Assembly (NCBI GenBank): GCA_012064385.1
Contig: QRDG01001528.1
Span: forward strand, 1 to 64,000
Reading direction: 5' to 3'
DNA: 64,000 nucleotides
Source of the DNA: Puccinellia tenuiflora
Taxonomy: Eukaryota; Streptophyta; Magnoliopsida; Poales; Poaceae
The position numbers and the translations under genes are program-made. This document shows, piece by piece, positions 31,600 through 42,080 of the stretch (positions within the stretch are counted from its first letter, which is position 1; each line of letters begins with the position of its first letter). The notes beneath the pieces were generated by a model. It worked only from the letters and a program-made list of their open reading frames with translations, was not told where the DNA came from and did no database searches.

Positions 31600-33782
31600 T
31601 ACTCATTTACCAAGTGGTAGAACATAAAGGAGGTGCAACTCTCCTCCCACTTTCCGTGTAAGACCAAATTTAGCACATCCACCTATTGTCAACATGGGTC
31701 ATTGAGATTTCTAGAAATTCTGAAATTTATTGGGGCAAGCCCATTTATTTTGAACAGTACATACCTGCCCTACTTCGATCCCAGCAGAGTAGGAGGGTTG
31801 ATCGATGGACAGCATTCAACGCGAGACTCTCTTAAGCTACGCACGACAGCACTGGTCGCACAAGAGCGCGCATGCCGTACTACCAACCGGTACTGGAGCT
31901 GTCGTTCTCAACAAGTGTCGCGGTATCTTTCAGACCAAACAGATGAGGCACTAACAATGTTTGTTTTGTGCGGCTTCTCGATCTACCAAAGCGTGTAGTG
32001 ATCCATCAGGTTTGCTTCACGACTAGCTAGTGGGAAGCTAGCGCAAGTTGCTAGATAGCGATATGGTTTCCCGGTCAATCGAGGGTGATAGTGCATGATC
32101 GCGTTGATCCGTCTTGCCTTGTTGGAGCCCGATGCATCGATGCCACCTTTCTGAAAAGAAACTATACGCATGTGTAAGTTAGTAGCGTCGATCTCTAGCC
32201 GTGCGGCCGAAAAGACGGGAGACCGATCGATCGGGAGCGGATACGGAAAGGGAGCAGATCCAGTTCTATAATCGCAAGTGCGACGTTATCCCTTGCGGAA
32301 AAGAGATCATGGGATCATGGGAGAATAGCGAGCGACTGCTAGGCTAGCGTGGGAAGTGGAGGCTTCCTTTCTGCGTGTTCAATTCTTTTCTAGGATAGGC
32401 TGAGATCGACCGGTCGACATTAATTAAGCAGCAACATGGCTATGCGCCGCACGCACGACCAGTGGGATTCATTGGCTATCTTGAGATATGTAAAAGCTTT
32501 GCTATGCTATCCGTCGGTAAACTGATGAATCACATCCTTATCTGTCCCCGAATTATCTTTACCACTACTAGGGAGATAACTAGGGTTTAATCTCGGTAGC
32601 CATTTAGTGATTTCGTATCATGAAACTGCACAAAAGTATATGTAACCTCGGTCTCTTTTTTGACATTTATGTGCTTTTTCAGGCTTCTGAAGTACACGAG
32701 ACTATACGTTACTCAAACGGGTCGACGGTGCAGTAAGCAAGGATTTCGACACTCGCGCTGAGGAACAGAGTAGCTAAGCTAGGGTGGGTCACGCGAGGGA
32801 CACCTACCGGACCGGGGCCTTTCTCCCCGATCAAGGAACACGCATCGTGACTGATCGGCGCTTTTGAAGCAGCTCAATCTCCGTGTCTCCGGCCGTGACG
32901 AGTGGCCGATGGCGCTAGAGCCTGGCCGGAGAATTCATTCCCCTATAGCGGTAAACTAGGGCATATCTGCTGCGCATCATTCAGCTGCGGACGCCAACGG
33001 ATATGGGCTACCCGGACCCGGCACCGCTGCTCCGCTCGTTCGAGCGAAATCTTGACCGAAATATTCTGGTTTACCAGCACTACCGCCGTTCCCATGGGTA
33101 CGTAGAAGAGTTAAAATTGAAATCTAAGTAAGTTTGTTCACGGTAACTGTTGAATCCCAAGAGCTCTCTATCATTGAGCTCAGATGGCATTGCGTGAACG
33201 TTAAATGGTTCATAATATTCTTATTTTTAGAATCCAATATGTGTTTGAACGTTTTGTGCCGTAACTAATGGTTCCTAATATTCTTATTTTCAGAATCAAA
33301 ATTTATTTTAATCTTTCTGTGTCATAGTTGTCGGATATATCATGAATATGCTAGCCACATCTAGGAGTGTAAACGGACCGAATTTAGCTTGTACGAATAT
33401 GGTAAACCATGTCCATTACTATATTTTCTCGGATTCGATTGCGGATATAATGGACCACAGATTCAAATCGGAAACGAGGTGGACTACTCGGACCAAAAAC
33501 AAAAACAAAATCATAGTTGGATAAATATTCTTATACACAGATAAATATATATGTCTACCAAATCTTAAGATGGATTTAACTTTTCAGTCTTGCAAGAATC
33601 AAATAGTTAACAAAATAGAGAGATGATTTAGACTAGAACTCAAATATGATGGCATGGTATAAATATAAATTAAATAGCTGAACCATGAGTCTATCGGTTA
33701 TAGACTTCGGAGCTAGACATGCTCGCCACATGAACTAGGTTACACGATAACCACTAATTGTGCCAGATTGACCTTGGCTTTG
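31600..33782. other. Intergenic stretch left of the large CACTA element
   Basis: No gene or paired transposon ends are supported. The piece GGAGTGTAAACGGACCGAA near 33345 resembles a hAT terminus, but no partner was found. Short frames (31633-31998, 32902-33105) carry no motifs. Confidence 0.45.
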
Positions 33783-34192
33783 CACTAGTGGAAAAAGGCC
33801 CATTGGTCCCGGTTCCAAAGGGCCTTTGGTCCCGGGTTAATCACCGGGACTAAAGGGTCGGGACAAAAGGGGGGGGGGGGGGGGGGGGCCTTTCGTCCCG
33901 GTACCTTAAGAACCGGGACCAATGGCCCTCCACGTGGGCGGGGCGGGGCGGCTCCGGGCGGGAACCCTTTGGTCCCGGTTGGTATTACCAACCGGGACCG
34001 AGAGTTTTTTTTAACCGAATGCTTTTTTGTTTGTTTTAACCGAATGTTTTTTTTGTTTTAACCAAATGCTTTCTTTTTTGGGGGGGGGGGGGGGGTTTAA
34101 ATCAATAGGTGCCATCTCGCCGTGCCGTGCCGTGTTGTGCCGTGTCGTCGTGTCCGATGCCGTGTCGTGTCGTGTCGTGTCGTGCCGTGTCA
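33783..34192. repeat. Left CACTA terminus: subterminal repeats, poly-G tracts and CGTGT array
   Basis: Holds inverted pairs of GGTCCCGG and CCGGGACC, two long G runs (about 33868-33888 and 34081-34096) and a CGTGC/CGTGT pentanucleotide array (about 34117-34192). Frames through it that read NRDQ or GTKG are translations of the subterminal repeat. Confidence 0.85.
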
Positions 34193-34328
34193 GTGGTACT
34201 ACCATGCATTAATATTTGATTCATATATACATACATAACGTTTCTCACACGTCGAGATCATGTTTCATATATACATACATAACGTCACACGCCGACATAA
34301 TGTTTCTCACACGTCGAGATGATGTCAA

Positions 34329-37300
34329 TTACATGTCCTCGGGCAAAACAAAATTTGCCGAGTGAAAAAATTCTCCATCTCTCTTCAGGACCGCGGAGTT
34401 AAAAAATCCCGCAATTTCCTCTTGAAGTGCTTTTAGGCGCTTCGATGGTATGAGCTGGTCCCGCATTCTCTCCATCTAGATCAATATGAATATGTGAGTT
34501 GTTTATAACTATATATATATGAAATCATAATAAAATAATTTATGGATGGAAGTCAACACAATATGCATGGTAATAAAAAGTGAGAAGAGTGTATACATAC
34601 ATCACGCGTTCTTTGTTCTCTATTCCGCTCTAAGACAAAAGAGCGTATGTACTCGCAAACATAGAATCCACATAAATTTGTCCCAGTATCCTGCCTCAGA
34701 CACCACTTTACAAAAAAATAGAATTTAATCAAATAATAGTGAAGCTTCATAATGGTATTGAAACTAGAATTAAAGAGTTGCTTTATAATGGAGCAATATA
34801 TATAGTACTACTTACGTTGGTGGTATAAAAATACAGCTCCGGTTTCCACTCCCCTGGAACGATCTTTATGAACCGTTTCCAAACACTGCCCGCCAATAGA
34901 AAAATGATTAAAGAAGTTATTGATTAGTTGATATCTGAAAATGAATGACAGAGGTCGATATAGAGCGATAATGATTGAAATTACATCTGGAGCATATCTT
35001 GAATGCGTTGGTACTTTTCCATTGGTTTCCTTAGCGAGTCCATGACTTGAACGACTCCTTGGTCAACTCTAATGATTAGCAGAATCCAGTGGAAACTACG
35101 CATGTTTATATGTCAATGACTCATCGGTTACACTAAAGATATGCAAAGCAAAATAGAATGGGTAGAAGGTAACACTCACTTGTTGACGTAAGGAAAAAGT
35201 ATTTCTCCGCAAGTATTTTGTTTCACTAACCAATTGACCAAGCTATCCTCGGTGGTCTTCCAATTGTATTGTACGGTCACTTCATGAATATAATTTGGGT
35301 CAATGAACCCAGTGTCATAGATGCCCTTTTTTCTGCATTCGACAATCATCATTCTACAATACAAAAGAATATAGTGAGATAATTAAAGGCAATGAACGTG
35401 CAGAGCTGAAGACTTAATTAAATTGCAGAAATAAATCACTTACAAACAATAGGAACTGACGATGACTTTGTCGAGGGCATCTTGATTGAATAACTGAAAT
35501 ACTTCCGAAAACGGAATATATAACAAGTCATCCGTGAAGTAATGCTTTTTCTTATAACTCACCCAGAAAGCTTCATGCCCGGCCGCTGCAGCTTTCTCGT
35601 ACCAGTGATGCAATCGACGCAATTGGTATGATAGAGAACTGATCTCCTCAGGTCTGACCAGGGACTTCCCGGGTTTATATGTCCATGCATACTGATACTG
35701 TTGCTGTGGTTGTACGAGCTGGGCAACTGTTTTAGTTGAGATCACCTTCAGCGGGGATATCGACTTTTTTGCCTGTTCTCCGAGCTGGGCCACTTGTTTC
35801 CCGCGTTTTGCAGCATAGAACTGCTCCTTCTTTAGTCGATCTGCCGCCTCCTTGTCCTCCTTCATCTTCTGCTTCTTTAGGAGATAGGCAGCCTTCTTTT
35901 CCTCGGCCTCTTGACTAATTGTCTTCAGCATGACACGATCATAGTCATCTGCCAATGGAGGTGACTTTGGCCGGGGATTGCTGAAATTTTTCAGAAATGT
36001 CTTAACTTTTTCTGGATCCAGTTTCTCTCTAGGCGGGGGCCGTTTCGGAGCTAACTGTTCTGTAATATGGGCACGCACCGACTCCTCGAGCTCCTCTGGA
36101 GTCAAGTCGTAAGGTCTCTTTGGAACAGGCTTTAGCAACTCGCGTTCCGCTCGAGATAACTTATCTGCACGCGTCGACGTGAAGGATAGTTTCCGCTTTG
36201 ACGAGAAGGTTTTTTCCCGGGGCGGAATTGAAGGACGGGACGTCGCGCGCGATGGACTCGCGACGGATGGGGCATCGAGGGATGGATCTTCATGTGAGGA
36301 GGATATATCTTGGGGGGATGAATCTTTAGGTGGGGGAGATGGATCTTTAGGCGGGGGAGATGGATCCTTAGGTGGGGGGGATGGATCCTTAGGTGGGGGG
36401 GGATGGATCTTTAGGCGGGGGAGATGGATCCTTAGGTGGGGGGGGATGGATCCTTAGGTGGGGGGGATGGATCCTTAGGTGGGGGGGATGGATCTTGCGG
36501 TGGGAGGGATGGATCTTGACGTGGGGGGGATGGATCATGAGGTGGGGGGGATGGATCATTAGGTGGGGGGGATGGATCTTGAGGTGGGGGTCTGCTGGAT
36601 CGAGGAGTGAAGTTCGGAAACACGATGTTTTCCTTGTTCCAGAGAGCGATACCCTTCTCGACTTCTCCTAGTGTCTTCTCGCCGTCACCTCCGGGAATGT
36701 CAAGTTCCAGATTAGCATATAACGGCACAACTTGATCCACCCCGACACGAGCATAGCCCTGTGGAATCCCTTCGAGATGGTAGCTTGCTCCAGCTGGATT
36801 AGGTAAAGCATAGCCGACCGCCACCTTGAAAGACATGTTCTTCATTGACATGTGTAGCTCACAGTCTGTCTTCTCCGTGATATCATCCACGGGGTAGTGA
36901 GCCGCCGGTTGAAATTGAGAAATTTCCAAATGAGTGGAACCCACGCTGCTTTTCCGCTGATCAGATGGGGCGGCTTGTACATGCAGCTGCTCCTGCTCCT
37001 GCACCTGCACCTTGAGTCGAGGATCAGATTCATTTTGCTTACTAATTGAGTCGAGTCGCTGCTGCTGCTCCTGCACCTTGCGTTCCAGTGCTGATAACCG
37101 GTCAGACTCCTGCTTCTTTCTTCTCTGACGGCTTCTATAAGTATCAGCGTCTTCCGGAAAACCTTGCTTCAAGGTGACACCGGCTCCATAGCCTCGTAAT
37201 CGTCCAACGTGTTCAGGATTCCCGAGTGCTAGTGTCAGCTCGTCATTCTCTCTGTCAGGGACGTACTCTCCCCTGCGAACTTTATCTATTGCGTCCTCAA

Positions 37301-38349
37301 GTTGTTTGGTTATATACTCAATTTTTGCCTTCCATTTTCCCTGAGCAATAATCTTTCCTGTCTGTGGGTCCAACCCTGCCCCATGTGCGAACAACCAAAA
37401 CTTGGACCTCGGGGGCCAATCCGCTGTCTGTGGAATGATCCCGTTATCAAGCAGTCGTGCTTCAAAGGCTTCCCACTTAGGCACGGCAGCCCTGTAGCCA
37501 CCTGCCCCCAAATGGTGGTGATATTCCTTCTTCGCAGCATTTAACTTATTTTGAACCGATCGGGCCAGAGCGCCCTCCGATTTTCTTTGCTCCACAAATG
37601 TGGGCCACTGCTGTTTAATCTTCACTAGTGCTCCAGTGAAATCTGGATCCGTCTCCCCGGCCTTTATATAAGCTTTCCATAAGTTTTTCTTCCACGTCCG
37701 GAATTGTTCGGCCATCTTACTAAGCGACCACTCCTTCACTTTGTCCATCAGGGGAACCGGCAGATCTGGCGGTAGGCTGACCTTTGTTAAGAGCGTGTTC
37801 CAACACGATGTTTTTAGCCTCTCCTCGACATAAGTAGCTGGGTTGTTTACATCCTTCGGCTTAATCCACTCTTCAAGGTTGATCGGGACAATGTCCCTTA
37901 CAATAACCCCGCATTGATTAATGTATTTGCGGCGGTTGTCCATGGGTTCCAAAGGTTCCCCACTAGCACTAACTGTGTTGATCACTATCCTACGACCCTC
38001 CTTCAACGGCTTCGTCGGGCCTCGTTTCGGCAATGCAGTAGATGTGGATGATCCGGAGGGCTAAAAGAAAAAAATGGTTCGTTAATAACAACAATATACA
38101 ACTCAAATAATACATCTAGTGTGATCGATGTACATAGGCTTATTATACCTCGCCAGAGTTTGTAATGGGCACTTCTTCCCCCTCTCTATCATTTTCTTCT
38201 TCCTGAACCCCCTCACCGGAATCGTTCAGAAATTGGGAGCCGTCATCTTCGCCGGTGAAGGCATCTTCTTCACCGACAGGCGCGGCCGCACGTCCTGCTA
38301 TAAAATCCATGATTCGCAGTTCGGCCTCCTCATCTCTGTCGATGTCCAT
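34329..38349 (-). pseudogene. Second CACTA gene: PTTA-type transposon protein fused to Ulp1 cysteine protease, seven exons
   Basis: A splice model with consistent phases can be read: exons 38349-38149, 38060-35444, 35353-35180, 35095-34985, 34885-34816, 34705-34601 and 34475-34329, all with GT/AG borders. Exon 1 is acidic. Exon 2 holds the PTTA/En-Spm-type region (RRKYINQCGVIVRD, KWEAFEARLLD), a Gln-rich coiled coil, a DPSPPPK repeat and a lysine-rich segment. The last exons form a Ulp1/C48 protease domain with FHWILLIIRVD (catalytic His) and TGTNLCGFYVCEYIR (catalytic Cys). Ulp1 enzymes cleave SUMO conjugates; transposon-borne copies are known from several plant element families. The only break is a frame change in the G-rich repeat (stop at 36432; the product resumes in another phase by 36138). 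Confidence 0.85.
36300..36592 (-). repeat. 21-bp coding minisatellite with G-tract length changes
   Basis: About fourteen units of GATGGATC(C/T)TTAGG(T/C)GGGGG on the plus strand encode a DPSPPPK repeat on the minus strand. The G run varies in length between units, which shifts the reading frame and produces the stop at 36432. Plus-strand Gly-rich frames here (36179-36671) are artefacts. Confidence 0.9.
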
Positions 38350-38888
38350 CTTCTGCACAAACCTTTCCGAGTCTGTCGCTTGCTAACCTGGAAAATAAAA
38401 ACCTCTTTATTCATTGGTCATCAAAGTTATCCGGGGTTAGAGTTTTTTTTTTCATGCGAGCTAGTTCACGAGTTTAGCATATGATATTAGTCATAAAAAT
38501 ATAAAGCAGCTGCACCATTGGAATTACCATTGTCCTTCATGATTGAGAAATTAGTCATTTAGCATATGTTTTGACAGGAACTTTATCAACGAACAAGTAG
38601 GAATCGTCGTTGCAAACACTCAAAGTTAATACACTTGAGAAATTCATCATATATGTTTGAAAGTCATCTATAGGTGAAGTACTCACCACTTACACATTTA
38701 AAATTTATTCAAAAATATACAACTCTGAGGGACTCCTGTAAATACCACTCGAGAGTTATAATGAATAAAATGATATTCATGAAAATACACGATATGTAAA
38801 ATTAAATGACACTCAAATCCATGGCTCAATTACATCTAAAATTTGCAAAACAAGAAAGACTACAATTGATTTACAAAATCCGCGCGGG

Positions 38889-39077
38889 CAATTGTAATCT
38901 ACACATCTAAAATTCATAGCAATTTTATAGCAATTGTAATTCATTGCAATTTTAATCTACACATCTAAAATTCATAGCAATTGTAATCTACACATCTAAA
39001 ATTCATAGCAATTTTAATCTACACATCTAAAATTCATAGCAATTGTAATCTACACATCTAAAATTTATAGCAATTTT
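38889..39077. repeat. AT-rich tandem repeat, about 31-bp unit
   Basis: About five units of CAATT(G/T)TAATCTACACATC then TAAAATTCATAG, with the fifth base pair alternating between CAATTG and CAATTTT. It lies upstream of the second CACTA gene. Confidence 0.85.
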
Positions 39078-39299
39078 CACCTTGCCAAAATTTGCTAAAA
39101 ACATGTACACTATTTCATAACACACTAGTACTGATTTTCATAACACACTAACTACCTAAATTTGCTAACACTTTAGCTAAATTTGCTAACACAATATCTC
39201 CTAATAAATTTAAACTATGAAAAGATCAAAATGGTATTGAAAATTGCATCTACAAAATTAAACTATGCAAAATTTCTAACCTAAATTTGCTAACACTTT

Positions 39300-40020
39300 A
39301 GCCTAAACTATGCAAAATTAAACGGCGGCGTCGGGGGCAGCACCTCGAGGCAGGGGAGGGGCACGGCGAGGCAAGGGAGGAGGCCAGGCGGCGACGCGGC
39401 CGATGCAGGGGAGGGGCACGGCGACGCAGGAGAGGAGGCGGCGGGGAGCAGCCCACGGCCGATGCCGAGGAGGAGGCCGGGCGTCGGCGACGCGGCCAAT
39501 CCGCAGAGGATGACCGCCGATTTGAGGACGGGGCAGCGGGGCGTCTTCTCCTTCGCAGCACCACGGCACGGCGGACCACGACGGCACGGCGACGGGCGGC
39601 GGCGACGGCACGAGGGCGACGGGCACCAGGGCGACGGCGACGGGCGGCGACGACGGCACGATATCGAGAGCGGGCAGGCGGCGGCGTTTGGGGAAGTGTG
39701 GAGGGGCGGCGCGGCGGCCTGAGGAGGCGATGGCGGCGGGGCAGCAGCACCACGCGGCGGGGCAGCGGCGTCGGGGAGGGGCGGCGGCGTCGGGGAGAAG
39801 GAGAGGCGTCGGGGACTTGTGAAAAATTTGGGTGGAACCACCCAAATACGCGCGGAAAGGACCTTTGGTCCCGGTTCCAGTCACGAACCGGGACCAAAGA
39901 CCCTTTGGTCGCGGTTGGTAACACCAACCGGGACCAAAGGTCCCCCCGGGCCGCGAAAATATGCGCGCGAAGCCGAGCGGGCCTTTGGTCCCGGTTGGTG
40001 TTACCAACCGCGACCAAAGG
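39300..40020. other. GC-rich block with internal subterminal-type repeats
   Basis: About 540 bp of CGGCGG-rich DNA (39320-39800) followed by TTTGGTCCCGGTT / AACCGGGACCAAAG inverted pairs (39860-40020) like those at the element ends. It sits about 1 kb upstream of exon 1 of the Ulp1-type gene and may be its promoter or leader. Pro/Arg-rich minus frames (39298-40017) overlap in three phases and are not credible proteins. Confidence 0.6.
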
Positions 40021-40572
40021 CTTTTTTTTCCTTTTTCTGTTTTCTAGGTTCTTTTTCTGTTTTCTTTTTTGTTTCCTTTTCTGTTTTCTTTTATAGTTTC
40101 TTTTTCTGTTTTTTTTTGTTTCTTTTTTGTTTTCTTTTATAGTTTCTTTTTCTGGTTTCTTTTTTGTTTCTTTTTCTGTTTTCTTTTATAGTTTCTTCTT
40201 ATTATTTAAAAAGTCATATAATTTTCTAGTTTCTTTTAAAATGTTCCAATATTTGAAAATCACTATCTTTTTATTATTTATTTTTCTAGTTTATTTTTAT
40301 TATTTGAAAATCAATTTTTTTCTAGTTTCTTTTAAAATGTTCCAATATTTGAAAATCATTATCTTTTTATTATTTATTTTTCTAGTTTCTTTTTATTATT
40401 TGAAAATCATATTTAATTATAACACATCACCGAATACAAGTCATACAAGGTTTAATACCGAATATTGTTGTTTATCAGAAATGTATATAATTGTTGATAA
40501 AATGCAATTCAAATATCAATTGTTGATAAAAATGCAATTCAAATATCAAATTGTTGATAAAAATGTAATCTA
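40021..40572. repeat. T-rich simple sequence
   Basis: TTTCTGTTTTCTTTT-type low-complexity DNA (40021-40400) with two copies of a TCTAGTTTCTTTTAAAATGTTCC block, then a duplicated AATTCAAATATCAA(A)TTGTTGATAAAAATG segment (40504-40566). No coding potential; the long plus frames are Phe-rich artefacts. Confidence 0.8.
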
Positions 40573-41010
40573 CCTTTAGTCCCGGTTCGTGTTACCAATC
40601 GGGACTAAAGAAGCACACGGATCGTGTGTTTCTTTCAAGCGCTTGTGAGCCGTTGGATCAGGGGTGTGTTTCTTTTGAGGGCTTGTGAGCTGTTGGATCG
40701 TGTGCACACGGATCGTGTGTTTCCTTCGAGCGCTTGTGAGCCATTGGATCAGAGTTGTGTTTCTTTCGAGTGCTTGTGAGCTATTGGATCGTGTGCACCG
40801 AAAAGGCGCGCGCCAAAATACCCTTTAGTCCCGGTTCGTGGCATGAACTGGGACCAATGCCCGCCTTTAGTCCCGGTTCGTGTTACCAACCGGGACTAAA
40901 GAAGCACACGGATCGTGTGTTTCTTTCAAGCGCTTGTGAGCCGTTGGATCAGGGGTGTGTTTCTTTCAAGCGCTTGTGAGCCGTTGGATCAGGGGTGTGT
41001 TTCTTTCTGC
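40573..41010 (+). repeat. Paired CTTGTGAGC-TTGGATC repeats upstream of the hairpin locus
   Basis: Six copies of GCTTGTGAGC(C/T)(G/A)TTGGATC start near 40641, 40681, 40732, 40772, 40932 and 40972, i.e. three pairs with 40-bp spacing. Inverted TTTAGTCCCGG repeats flank them (40575-40610, 40820-40905). They directly precede a TATA box at 41048. A reversed copy (GATCCAACGGCTCAC) occurs at about 41649-41663, after the third hairpin. Confidence 0.85.
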
Positions 41011-41047
41011 ACTCCCACCTCATCCACAGGTACACCTTCTAATCGCC

Positions 41048-41055
41048 TATAAATA
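41048..41055 (+). promoter_or_regulatory. TATA box of the CACTA hairpin locus
   Basis: CTATAAATAG, close to the plant TATA consensus, 55 bp upstream of the first hairpin on the plus strand, opposite to the transposon's protein genes. A start site would be expected near 41078-41090. Upstream lie the paired repeats. Confidence 0.55.
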
Positions 41056-41109
41056 GCGACGTCCCTGCAGCGAACGGCACACAACGAGCGTCTATCTTTG
41101 CCACCGAAC

Positions 41110-41276
41110 CCAATGGTTGGATTTAGCCTACCTGCTGGCATGTTCCCTGGCATTATTGTGTTGTCTTTGTTCACCGGCCAGCCATTGGATCCACCTCCTG
41201 TAGGTCGGTGAATAAAGACAATACAACGATGCTGTTGGAAACACAAGCCCTCAGGTAGGTTGAATCCAGCCACTGG
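41110..41276 (+). ncRNA. Candidate RNA hairpin A (167 nt) inside the CACTA element
   Basis: The arms 41110-41179 and 41203-41276 are complementary along their length, with a 23-nt loop and one asymmetric internal loop. Matching landmarks are CTACCTG against CAGGTAG, TTGTCTTTGTTCACC against GGTGAATAAAGACAA, and GGTTGGATTT against GAATCCAGCC. About eight of the ten transition differences between the arms give G-U pairs in plus-strand RNA and only two give A-C mismatches, so the plus strand folds far better. Size and shape fit a young plant miRNA or hairpin-siRNA precursor. No known mature miRNA is recognised. Confidence 0.55.
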
Positions 41277-41353
41277 ATTTGGGTGACACAATAATGAATT
41301 GCCGAGGAGGTGGGAGTGGTGGTGGTGGAAGTGGTAGCCATGCCCCTCGGTCG

Positions 41354-41453
41354 GATCCAAGCAGCTGCAAGGCTCTCTCATGATCTACAACATTCCCAAC
41401 ACTTTTTGGGACGGTCGTTAGATCATGAGAGATGTCTTGCGGCTGCTTGGATC
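41354..41453 (+). ncRNA. Candidate RNA hairpin B (100 nt)
   Basis: GATCCAAGCAGC (41354-41365) and TCTCTCATGATCTA (41373-41386) pair with TAGATCATGAGAGA (41420-41433) and GCTGCTTGGATC (41442-41453). The stem is broken by a one-base bulge and a loose apical region ending CCCAA/TTGGG. Both clear transition differences in the lower stem are G-U in plus-strand RNA. It lies 77 bp downstream of hairpin A. Confidence 0.5.
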
Positions 41454-41520
41454 GAAGGTCGATTTGCTGCTCACGACGACGCGAGACGGATGCGCAAGCT
41501 TCCGGATGGGAAAAACCAGT

Positions 41521-41655
41521 GTTGGATCAGCCACATGACCCTATATGCAAATCATTCGGATTCCCGTCATACAGCCCAACGGTGCATTTGATATGCAGGC
41601 ACTCACGAGCCACCGTTGGGCTGTATGACGGGAATCCATGTGCTTCTGATCCAAC
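41521..41655 (+). ncRNA. Candidate RNA hairpin C, perfect 27-bp core stem
   Basis: 41558-41584 and 41611-41637 are perfectly complementary over 27 bp around a 26-nt loop. The foldback extends outward through CACATG/CATGTG and GTTGGATCAG/CTGATCCAAC (41521-41530 with 41646-41655) across an asymmetric loop. The loop sequence is shared with hairpin D. Confidence 0.6.
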
Positions 41656-41737
41656 GGCTCACATATCAACGCTCCTTTAGTCCCGGTTCAATCTACCAAC
41701 CGGGACTAAAGACGAAGAGTTGCCCTGATCTTTTAGC

Positions 41738-41745
41738 TATAAATA
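41738..41745 (+). promoter_or_regulatory. Second TATA-like box before hairpin D
   Basis: CTATAAATAC on the plus strand, about 115 bp upstream of hairpin D and just after an inverted TTTAGTCCCGG pair (41671-41710). Confidence 0.4.
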
Positions 41746-41854
41746 CCAAACATGATCGAGGAGGAGATGAAGAACAAGAGTACGGCAACAGCGGAGAAGA
41801 AGCTAGTCAAACTAGTCCGGAAGGCAAAGACCGAATACAAATCATTCGGATTCG

Positions 41855-41921
41855 CCTGCATACGTCCAACAGTGCATTTTATATGCAGGCACTCACGAGC
41901 CACTGTTGGACTGTATGCAGG
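41855..41921 (+). ncRNA. Candidate RNA hairpin D, covarying sister of hairpin C
   Basis: Arms 41855-41874 and 41901-41921 pair over 20 bp with one bulged T around a 26-nt loop that differs from the loop of hairpin C at one base. The arms differ from those of C in both strands of the stem so that pairing is kept (for example CGGTG/CACCG in C and CAGTG/CACTG in D). A third partial copy of the loop (CATTTGATATGCAGGT) lies at 41991-42006. Confidence 0.6.
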
Positions 41922-42080
41922 TGAAACCGTATGTTTTGTTCTATATCTAGGAATCCTTCAGTTCATCGACCGAATACAAGTCATACAAGTCATTTGATAT
42001 GCAGGTAATAACAAGTCAGGTGAAACTGTGTGCATTTGATAAAAGGTTTAATACATTATTACACATCACCACCAACATCC

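Noticed and set aside
36179..36671. Glycine-rich protein on the plus strand
   Set aside because: Antisense of the DPSPPPK minisatellite in the CACTA Ulp1-type gene.
39298..40017. Pro/Arg-rich proteins of 177-239 residues
   Set aside because: Three overlapping phases are all open in a GC-rich block and include translated subterminal repeats; no domain is visible.
40020..40579. Phe-rich membrane-like protein
   Set aside because: Product of T-rich simple sequence.
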